A stretch of 64,000 bases of DNA. Source: Lunularia cruciata. Its lineage: Eukaryota > Streptophyta > Marchantiopsida > Lunulariales > Lunulariaceae. Location: assembly GCA_948567375.1 (NCBI GenBank), contig OX419761.1, positions 22,544,243 to 22,608,242 on the forward strand, written 5' to 3'. Below, piece after piece: positions 22,561-31,183 of this stretch; position 1 is the first letter of the stretch, and every line of letters begins with the position of its first letter. The translations under genes and the position numbers were made by a program. Below the pieces are notes generated by a model. The model ran no database searches. It was not told the origin of the DNA and saw only the letters and a program-made list of their open reading frames with translations.

Positions 22561-22965
22561 CTTGGAGTGGAGCATTCGTACCATCAGGGGATGAGTGTGA
22601 GGATGAGCCTCCAGAGGCGATTGCTTTGACACCTCTGGATACCACACTCATTGCTTGGCAGTACCCAGTAGAGGGGATATGCCTATTGGAGTTGTTTGGT
22701 GGGATCAGCACCAGACTAGCTGCATTTCCCACACTCATGAGTTTCCCAGGCTCTCATGCTTTTTGAGAAGGAGGACTTGGACTTGTTTGGGACTCACAGT
22801 TATAGCAATTGGTGGAGCCCAATGCTGATGAGAGAGAGCGGGCGATGGGTTTTCGCACCGGTATTACCGCTGTTCGAGCAGTGTCAGAGGCATCCAGGCG
22901 TCAGGTGTTAGGTCAGGCTATGGACCTGAACTATTTGACCTGGATTGTGAGCCTTGGTTTGGCAG
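22561..22965 (+). pseudogene. E1 methyltransferase remnant with an in-frame internal deletion
   Basis: Motif I LLELFGGISTRLAA (22683–22724) passes in frame straight into FPTLMSFPGSHAF, which in E3 lies ~220 codons further on. Motifs II–VIII, including the catalytic Cys and ENV, are gone. The rest of the C-terminal part is intact: PNADERERAMGF (motif IX-like) and RRQVLGQAMDLNYLTWI (motif X-like). The junction (about 22719–22726) lies at GCTGCA, which resembles GTTGCA-type sequence at the other end, suggesting slippage or microhomology. Stops TGA 22764 and TAG 22803; the TGA is shared with E3 and E5. This protein cannot methylate DNA. Confidence 0.75.
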
Positions 22966-24412
22966 AGCAGCGTAGGATGCGCTTGATAGGCATCACCACT
23001 CGGACACTTGTGAGCCCTGTGCCTATCGAGACAATTCAGGCACATGCTAGGGGCGATGGACCGAGTGGACATGGTATTCTTGGGACACATCCAGTAGCTA
23101 CTAGGGAGAGTGGTCTACTTGGAGTCCATCCAGGTGAGCGTGGGCTACTTGGATTACACCCTTGGTCCACATGGGATGCAGCTAGAGGACGTGTGGAGCT
23201 TGCAGCCAGAGTGGAGGGAGTTTTTCACCTAGAGGTTGGGACCTCTAGTGGTCGGGAGCATGACACAATTGCTCCCAAGGGCCCAGTGTAGCAGCCAGTC
23301 AGTATGTCTTCCACTCCTACTACAGTTATTGAGGATACTTGCGAGCCAGATCTTGGACCCAAGCTTACTGGAGAGGAAAGACGGAGGGTTTGGAGGTTCT
23401 TGAGGAGTCACACGAGCTGTTTTGCCTTCAGTATGAAGGATTTGGGTGCTCTGAAGGGACCTGGTATACAAATTGAGCTGACTTGCGACCACACCTGTTT
23501 CTCCGACGTCCTTATTGATATAGTGATATGGAGAGGACATTGATTCAGAGCCGGAGTAGTGACCTTTTTGAGGCTGGTTTGGTGGAGATTTCACATGGAG
23601 AGTATGCATCAGCGACAGTGATGCCAGCCAAGAAGGATATGCATGGCAACTATACAGATAGGCGGATGTGTGGAGATTACCGTCCTATCAACTGACAGAC
23701 CAGGACTGATCGGTATGCCATGCCTACACCGGAGGAGATTTTTGATGCGATTGGGCATGCAAAGGTCTTCATTACTTTGGATCTTCGAGCAAGATATCAT
23801 CAGTTGCCAATCAGGGAGGAAGATAAGTCCAAGACAACATTTTGGGCTATTGATCCTTACGGCAAGGATGTGTTATATCAGTGGAGGTTCTTACCATTTG
23901 GGTTGAAGAACGCTCCTGTTGAGTTCCAGAGGGCCATGGATAGGATCCTAGCTGGATTGGATTTTGCTCAGTGTTATATTGATGACATTTTGGTCTATAG
24001 CACTACTGTGGAGGAGCATGAGAGACAATTGTTGGAGGTGTTTGAGAGGTTGAGATCTCATGGACTCAAACTACATCCTGGGAAGTGTAGGTTCTTCCAT
24101 GAGCAGGTTGAGTATTTGGGTCACACTATCTACCCCGGAGGACTTGGTGTTCAGTAGACCAAGGTGGAGGCTATTGCACGTATTCCTCGGCCTACGGATG
24201 TGAGCATAGTGCGAGCATTCCTTGGGTTGGCAAACTTCTATCGCCGCTATGTTAGAGGATTTAGTGCCATTGCCAAGGCCTTGACGAAGCTGACCAAGCT
24301 TACACAGGAGTGGTGTTGGGGAGATGAGCAAGAGAGAGCTTTTGTAGAGCTCAAGGAGAGGTTGACATCTGCTACTATTTTGAGGAGACCAATCAGGGGA
24401 CGACCATTTTAG
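22966..24412 (+). pseudogene. E1 pol linker and reverse transcriptase
   Basis: A linker of about 110 codons with the repeat GLLGVHPGERGLLGLHP leads into EDTCEPDLGPKLTGEERRRV and a DLGALKGP block. After a frame change near 23490 the RT core is readable: VMPAKKDMHGNYTDRRMCGD, LDLRARYHQLPIREED, FLPFGLKNAPVEFQRAMD, QCYIDDILVYS with the catalytic YIDD at 23975–23986, and EYLGHTIYPGGL. The thumb region is FLGLANFYRRYVRGFSAIA. Stops: TAG 23289, TGA 23516, TGA 23693, TAG 24155, TAG 24410. E3 or E5 keep Gln or Arg codons at most of these. RT copies element RNA into DNA. Confidence 0.85.
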
Positions 24413-24790
24413 GTTCACACTGATTGGAGTATGTTGGGGCTTGGAGCGGTGCTCACCCAGCATGATGATGAGGAGAAGGAGTTTGTGGTGGCCTATGCTA
24501 GTTGCTCCAACAATTCAGTGGAGGCGAAGTATAATTCATATGAGGGAGAGTGCTTGGCAGCAGTTTGGGCAGTAGCACATTTCCGATGTTACCTATTTGG
24601 TAACCCCTTCACTCTCATCATTGATCATCAACCGCTGAAGTGGTTGATGGAGTCTGACAAGCTTTTAGGGAAGCTTGCACGATGGGCTCTGATTTTACAT
24701 GAGTATGATTTCACGGTTGTTCACAGACCTGGAGTAGTGAACCGTGATGCAGATGGGTTGAGTAGAAACCCATGTCCCAGCCAGCAGGAT
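24413..24790 (+). pseudogene. E1 RNase H
   Basis: VHTDWSMLGLGAVLTQ has the first acidic residue, NSYEGECLAAVWAV the Glu, and IDHQPLKWLMESDKL the next Asp, followed by the HRPGVVNRDADGLSRNP tail. This is the normal order and spacing for gypsy RNase H, which removes the RNA strand during reverse transcription. No stop lies inside this part; the frame is open from 24413 to 25321. Confidence 0.85.
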
Positions 24791-26054
24791 CAGACCGGAG
24801 CACGTTGGCATGGTGAGACAGATGAGGAGATGGTGTCAGGTTGGCATGCATCGGCCTTTCTGTGTATATTTGCAGAGGCTTTGGTGGTATCTCTCTCAAC
24901 GCATAGAGGAGGAGTTATTGAGGTCACAGATCCAGAGAGTGAAGATATTGGTACAGTTCAGCGAGACATTCATGATGATGTCTTAGTGATGGACTATCTT
25001 CGCACAGGTGTTGTGGGTGGCACAATTGGGGCCAAGGAGAGAGACCGTGTTCTTCAGCAAGCCAGACGGTTCAGATTGGAGGGTAGACACCTTTTGCGTG
25101 TATGGGAGGATGGTAGAGTGCGAGTAGTACTACTTCCATCACAGAGACCACAGTTGGTCCGTCATGCTCATGAAGAGCTAGGACATTTTGGAGTAAAGCG
25201 TACATATAGCTTACTCCAGAGTCATTATTGGTGGCGTGGTATGCAGACCGAGGTACAGCAGTTTGTTGCCAAATGTATGGTTTGTGACCGAGTTAGAGCA
25301 TCATGCAATGCTCCTACGCCATAGTTACATCCATTACCTATCATGGGATTGGGTTACCGTTGGAGTTTGGACTTTGCCGGACCTTTAACGCTGACTGTGA
25401 GACATCATCGGTATGTTTTGGTGATGGTGGAGCACTTCTCCAAGTGGATTGAGTTGGTGGCACTTCCTGACAAGTCTAGTGAAGGGACAGCTTACTTGTT
25501 CCTGGATCAAGTTCTTAGTCATTTTGGTGCACCAGCTGAGGTTTTGACTGATCAGGGTACATAGTTCTTGGGAGAGTTTCAAGTCTTGTGTGACAAGGCT
25601 TTGATTGATCATTGTACTACATCCCGAGATCACCCTGAGGCAGATGGCTTAGCAGAGAGAGTGGTTCAGACGGTGAAGAGAGGATTGCAAAAGTATGGTT
25701 TGCAGAGAGGCTACTTGGGAGATTGGGATCTCTAGTTACCTTGGTTGGCCATGGGCTATCGGTTCAGCCGGCAAGCCTCCTTAACATCCTTCTCTCCATA
25801 CTTTCTACTCTATGGACGAGATCCAGATTTACCTGCAGCCATTCGTCGAGATGCTATTGTAGTTTTGGACTTGGATGACCCCAATGTATGGATGAGCGCA
25901 TGTTCTCAGCGGGCAAAGATCTTTCGGAGAGTGATGCCAATGGCTTTTGAGAACTTGACGATTGCTCAGCATAGAGATACTTTACGCTATACTACCATTC
26001 GAGGAGGAGGTTATAGACCTCGATCCGTGATTTCATCCAGGTGACTATGTATAT
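24791..26054 (+). pseudogene. E1 integrase
   Basis: After a variable spacer comes an HHCC zinc domain: HAHEELGHFG (~25163) and CMVCDRV (~25274). The DDE core follows: LDFAGPL (first Asp), VLTDQGT (second Asp, ~25549) and ADGLAERVVQTVKRGLQ (Glu, ~25654). Then comes the C-terminal region with FSPYFLLYGRDPDLPAAI. Stops: TAG 25322 (E5 has CAA), TAG 25562, TAG 25733. A one-base deletion near 26030 moves the frame before GDYVYLQQ. Integrase inserts the cDNA. There is no chromodomain; the C-terminus leads instead into a PHD finger. Confidence 0.85.
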
Positions 26055-26405
26055 CTACAACAGACAACACCGATGACACTTGATGTTTCTACAGGCCGCA
26101 CTATCTTGAGAGTGAGCGAGGTTTTGCCATCTGGAGTCCTTGTGTTAGAAGGACGTGATGGTGTTGTTTGGAAGGATCATGTGCTCAATTGTGCGCCATG
26201 CCACCTCCCAAACATTGATGGTACTATGGACCCAAGCTTGGCACTTATACGTGCAGGCTTGAGGTGTATGTTATGTGGCTCTTCTGGTGGAACTGCTACT
26301 ATGTTAGTGTGTGATAGTTGTTCAAGAGGATGGCATATGGCATGTATGACTCCTCCCCTCACGGTGGTTCCTCAAGGATAGTGGTTATGTCCTAAATGTA
26401 CTTGA
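26055..26405 (+). pseudogene. E1 integrase tail with C-terminal PHD finger
   Basis: About 70 codons (TTPMTLDVSTGRTILRVSEV, then LVLEGRDGVVWKDHV) lead into a complete C4HC3 finger at 26265–26399: CMLC, 11 residues, CDSC, 4 residues, HMAC, then WLCPKC. The Trp two residues before the last Cys pair is the usual PHD signature. A single TAG (26379) interrupts it just before WLCPKC; the natural stop is TGA at 26403–26405. PHD fingers commonly bind histone H3 tails. Placed on an integrase C-terminus, it probably guided insertion to certain chromatin, as chromodomains do in chromoviruses (inference). Confidence 0.85.
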
Positions 26406-26563
26406 CCTATAGCTAGTTCATTCTTTATATGGTATAGATTGCAGACAGGCGACTAACGATGGGGCTCCATAGCACCCGGCCTCCTGATCTTTGCCCATTA
26501 GAGGGTATACCATATACTTAGAGTAGATGGCTATCTGGAGTTAGAGGGACCTAACCGCCAGCT

Positions 26564-26681
26564 AGGGGGGCGATTGTGGCACTTTAGAGTCTATGTATGA
26601 CTTATGTGTGAGTTGTGCTTTTATAGTGTATGATGTTGACAATGATGTATGTTGTGTAGCGATGCATATACGCACGACAGC
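26564..26681 (+). promoter_or_regulatory. E1 polypurine tract and first u segment
   Basis: GCTAGGGGGGCGAT is the only purine-rich tract near the 3' LTR and should prime plus-strand DNA synthesis. It is not next to the core LTR start (TATCACGCC, 26682). It directly precedes a 105-base u segment (26575–26679, TGTGGCAC...GCACGACA), which occurs again at the end of the element (26994–27098). Confidence 0.6.
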
Positions 26682-27098
26682 TATCACGCCATTTGTAGTT
26701 CCGCATCTAGATGCTCGTACACTGGAGTTCTAGTGATAGTAGTTAGAGTTATTTCAGTAGTATCTCAGAGACTACTTTTCGACGGTCAGATTTGGTGTTT
26801 GGGGTACTGACTTCACGGTGGGGCCCACCGTCACTTTGCACCGTTTGCACCATCGAGCGTCACCTGGATTCTCTATGCTTGAGTGGGTGTGGCTTGACTG
26901 TAATCAGTGCCCAGTTGTTGGCAGTTTATAGAGTGACAGATCAAGTACTGATCTGAGTTGAGTTGAGTGGAGAATGTTAAGCAATCTGATTATTGTGGCA
27001 CTTTAGAGTCTATGTATGACTTACGTGTGAGTTGTGCTTTTATAGTGTATGATGTTGACAGCGATGTATGTTGTGTAGTGATGTATATATGCACGACA
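26682..27098 (+). repeat. E1 3' LTR (core plus terminal u)
   Basis: The core matches 17998–18440 apart from a ~135-base deletion bounded by CGAG in the 5' copy. It is followed by the u segment (26994–27098) ending GCACGACA directly before the GTAT target duplication. If both element ends are genuine, the LTR is TGTCAC...GCACGACA, but the 5' LTR lacks the u end. Confidence 0.7.
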
Positions 27099-28743
27099 GT
27101 ATAGAGGTCGTGGGAGAGTTTTAGGTCTTGTGTGACAAGGCTTTGATTGATCATTGTACTACCTCTCAAGATCACCCTAAGGCAGATGGATTAGCAAAGA
27201 GAGTGGTTCAAATGGTGAAGAGAGGATTGCAAAAGTATGGTTTGCAAAGAGGCCACTTGGAAGATTGGGATCTCATGTTACCTTGGTTGGCCATGGGCTT
27301 TTGGTTCAGCCAGCAAGCTTCCTTAGCATCCTTCTCTCCTTACTTTCTACTAATGGACAAGATCCATATTTACTTGTAGCCATTCATTGAGATGTTATTG
27401 TAGTTTTGGACTTGGATGATCTAGATGTATGGATGAGCTCATGTTCTTAATGTGTAGTGATGCCAATGGCCTTTGAGAACTTGGCAATTTCTAAGCATAC
27501 ATTATGCCATGCTTGAGGAGGAGGTTATAAAATGTTGATCCGTCAATTTCATCTAGGTGACTATATGTATATCTACAACAAACAGCACCAACAACACTTG
27601 ATGTTACTATGAGCCGCACTATCTTGAGAGTGCGTGAAGTTTTGCCTTTTGGTCCTCATGTTGGAAGGACATGATGGTGTTGTTTGGAAGGATCATGTGC
27701 GCAATTGTACACCATGCAACCTCCCAAACATTGATGGTACTATGGACCCAAGCTTGGCACTTGTAGGTGCAAGCTTGAGGTGTATGTTTTGTGGCTCTTC
27801 TAGTGGAGCTGCTACTATGTTAGTGTGTGATAGTTATTTAAGAGGATGACATATGGCTTGTTTGATTCCTCCTCTCATGGTGGTTCTTCAAGAACAAAGG
27901 TTATGTACTACATGTACTTGACCTATAGTTAGTTTACCTTTTTATTTGGTATAGATTGTAGACATGCAACTAATAATGAGGCTTGATAGCACCCGGTCTC
28001 TTTGTCCATCATAAGGTATGCCATATACTTGGAGTAGATGGCTATTTAGAGTTAGAGGGACCTAACTACCAGCTAAAGGATAATTGTGGCACTTTACAGT
28101 TCATGTATGACTTATGTGTGAGTTGTGCTTCTATAATATATGATGTCAACAACGATGTATGTTGTGTAGCAATGTATATACACACAATAATTGTCATACA
28201 ATTTTTAGTATCACACCTAGATTGCTTGGACACTAGAGTAGTAGTATTGGTAGTTAGAGGTATTTTGGTAGTTACTCATAGACTATTTCTTGACAGTCAG
28301 ATTTCATGTTCAAAGTACTGACTACATGGTGGGGCTCACTGTCAATTGCACAATTCACTCCGTCAAGTGTGCCATCAATGGGACCATTAGGGTTGGAGAT
28401 CTAGGTCAAAATCAAAGGTATACCTTGGAAGTGTAACCCTAAAGAGCTCACTTCTTTGATGTTGACCCTTTGAGTTCCTGACTATGGTGGACAGAAAGCC
28501 AACAAGCATCACCAAGAGTCTCTTTGCTAGAGTGGGTGTGGCTTATTGTAGTTAGTGCACAATTTTTGGCAGATTGTTAAGTGAAAGATCAAGTACTATA
28601 TGATTTGAGTTGATTTGAGTTGATTCAAAACTGATTGATTGTGACACTTTAGGGCTCATGCATGACTTATGGGTGAGTTGTGCTCTATAATGTATGATGT
28701 TGACAATGAAGTATGTTGTGTACTGATGTACATATGCACAACA
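27099..28743 (+). mobile_element. Element E2, right part (integrase, PHD finger, 3' LTR)
   Basis: Continues the integrase interrupted at 17997: CDKALIDHCTTSQDHPKADG, then QRGHLEDWDLMLPWLAMGF. The PHD finger (27775–27925) reads RCMFC, LVCDSY, a stop, HMAC, LCTTC, so one Cys and the Trp before His are lost. u–core–u follows at 28085–28743; the LTR proper is 28192–28743 (TGTCATACA...GCACAACA). Confidence 0.8.
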
Positions 28744-31183
28744 ACCTACCTATCTACTTTTCTACCTTAGTCTTAATTACCTACCTATCTACTTTGCTAT
28801 TGTACTATCTCATAGAGGATTCATTTTGCATTGCTATACATCTTGCAAAGGTCAGCCCGTAAATGACTCTTCCTGCTCGTCCTGTAATGTAGGATCCCGC
28901 AATAGATCCTTTTCTTGCATATCCTACTATTTGTTGTTCTTGCAGCAGATTTTTATCTTGAATTGCTTCTGTACAATCTTGTAGATGACATTTCCCACCC
29001 TAAAACATGGCATTTTTTCCCGTCAACACCGTATTGATCTTCTCCTTATAGTAGATTTGAGAAACAAGTAGAGCATACAACTTGCATCATAACTTTAAAG
29101 ATCTTGAGTAGCCGATGACAACTACACGTGTAGCAAATCTCAAGATTCAAGATAGCTGTTTAGAGTATGGAGAGTAAAATATTTTCTAAGTTCTCTTAAA
29201 TTGTATATGTTTGTTGCTATAGTTCTTACATCTCCAATTGTCCTCACAAAAATCTATTGTTCATGTCAAAAAGATTGAACATTTGGGACACATGTTTATG
29301 TCATCATAACTTCCGATTCAGGTTTAAACACCTGATTCTCTTTGGCTCATTTACTATATTCCTCTATTTTCACATCCACTTAGTTCATTTTTTAGATGTT
29401 GTTGGGGTTGACGGCATATTTGTCCAAGGAGTATACATTCAGTTCATTATTTAGGAAAAACAACCCGGGAGAAAAAATCTATTTTGCTTGGTTGATTAGT
29501 TCACCATGATGTAGTTCTCTCTTCTCCTTCACCAATGATCACCGTGTTAGAGTGAGATCTCATGAATTGGTTGCATATCTACCATAACTTCTAGTTTTTG
29601 CACAACTCTGCTCAAAATAGTCAGTTGTTCATATTAACCATGTCATGAGGCAATCCAATGGGACAATTTACATCAAGTGGGAGCCTTCCTCGCTTGACAA
29701 TGCTCTGTATAAGGAAACAACTAACAAAATTTAGGCTCATTCATTTACAATCTCAAGATATGATATTGTGATAAGCGTAACACGAGAAACAACAATCTAT
29801 CGAATCTATTTTATTTCTCTTTGCGCGATCAGATTTACTATCTAGCGCCGTCCACAATGCACAGAATCTCAGAACCCCCCAACCTCAAACCCAACATACC
29901 CTAATGCACAACAGAGCATACCAGCGAACCCACGGTGCATAGTACCATAACAGAACACCATTTTCTATTCCGCCTTGATGAGAAGGAGTAAATGTATTTC
30001 TAGGTTTATCTTCGGGCACAAGCATCTCACCTCGGTGTATTCTCTCTTTAGATGTTAACTACTTAATGCACCATTTTGTCTTCCTCTCACTTCGTTGTAT
30101 TTTGTCTTTGGGCGTTAACAACACATTGCACAATTTTGTCTTCGGGTTTAATTGGATTGTTTTGAACGAATCTAAAATTTAGTTGGAGAGAACTCCAAAT
30201 TTCACAATTTGAAATTGGATTTATTTGGTTTTGATTACTCTTTACATTTGGAACCCTATAAAAATTTGAGCAAGTCCAGCATACGACCGTTCAGAAAAAT
30301 TACAATTTTGCTAAAGCACCAGTTCCATGTAGCAATTTTCTCCTTCCTTCTCTTTCTCTAGCATGTGCAATTAAATGAGAATTTTTTTCGGGTTACTCAC
30401 CGGAGTAATTCACTCTCTAATTTTATAACTAAATGCTCTCTAAAGACACACCACCACCCATCAATCATTTAACGGAAGATTCATTTGTAAGGACTTTTTC
30501 GCGGGTACCGTACTAAAATTTAACGGATGTCGGATTTCGCTATTCTGCCGCAAGTATCCGTCACAAGACCCATTAAGATCATCTATTCAAAATTAACGGG
30601 TCAAATAAATTTATGGGTGAATAGGTACTTTATATTTTCTCTTGTATAAACTCAACCTGAAGAAATAAAGGTTGTGACAAGCGTCTTGATAAGGGTTGGT
30701 GAGAGGAGAGTCGCTACCTACTGCCTAGCGAAAGGAGGGCGTATCGTACCGCCATGCTGTTATGTGAACAGTCCCAAACTCCGAGTACGCGCTCACCACG
30801 TGTAGCACAATGCTAGTCCTTAACACGTGTCCTATTTCAAGGGAACAGCCGCAGGTGACGCTGTCTGACTCCGTACGGTGTGGCAAGTTTGATATCGAGT
30901 TTGCAGACTTGAGCCTTAGGACTTGGCTCGGTCATATCTAAAGTTCACGACAGTTCTTGGGAAATTCGTGCTATAGAAACAGCCTTTGTGATCACCCTTT
31001 CGTGGTTTACAGCGTGAAACAGTGGCCGAAATTGTCACCAGGAGTTGTTAGGGCCTTTACCGGGGATTCAGCGTGCTTGGTTGGACATTGTTAGTTGCCC
31101 AGGCACTTGGGATTGAGCAGAAAGTGGTGGAAGCTGTGTGAGAGCTTTAAACGACACCGATTTGGTTTTGGATAAGGAGCAAT
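28744..31183. other. Intergenic region upstream of the three-exon gene
   Basis: No supported coding region. 28744–28800 holds a short direct repeat of ACCTACCTATCTACTTT. A microheterogeneous pair around 30030–30150 repeats TTGTCTTC/TTAAC..C..AATGCAC.ATTTTGTC. G+C rises after 30700, approaching the gene, and 30700–31180 probably holds its promoter and 5' untranslated sequence. I could not place a TATA box with confidence. Confidence 0.45.

Larger units (their letters stand above)
17998..27098 (+). mobile_element. Ty3/gypsy element E1, nearly full-length, with methyltransferase remnant and PHD finger
   Basis: A 9.1-kb insertion in the integrase region of E2. It starts TGTCACGCC and ends GCACGACA, flanked on both sides by GTAT (17994–17997 and 27099–27102). 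Other copies show uninterrupted GGTATAGAG at this site (55233–55241), which confirms the boundaries. Order: 5' LTR, long leader, gag with two zinc knuckles, aspartic protease, methyltransferase remnant, RT, RNase H, integrase, PHD finger, polypurine tract, 3' LTR. The reading frame carries 16 premature stops (12 TAG, 4 TGA) and about four frame changes, so it is inactive. LTR core differences include a ~135-base deletion in the 3' LTR. Confidence 0.9.

Noticed and set aside
19785..26405. Alternative genetic code with TAG read as Gln
   Set aside because: Almost all E1 stops are TAG at Gln positions, but the predicted host gene ends in TAG (33540–33542), related copies have CAG or CAA there, and E1 also has TGA stops and frameshifts. 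C→T decay explains all of it.
26055..26405. Chromodomain at the E integrase C-terminus
   Set aside because: The spacing of Cys and His and the W-x-C-x2-C end fit a PHD finger; no chromodomain aromatic pattern is seen.
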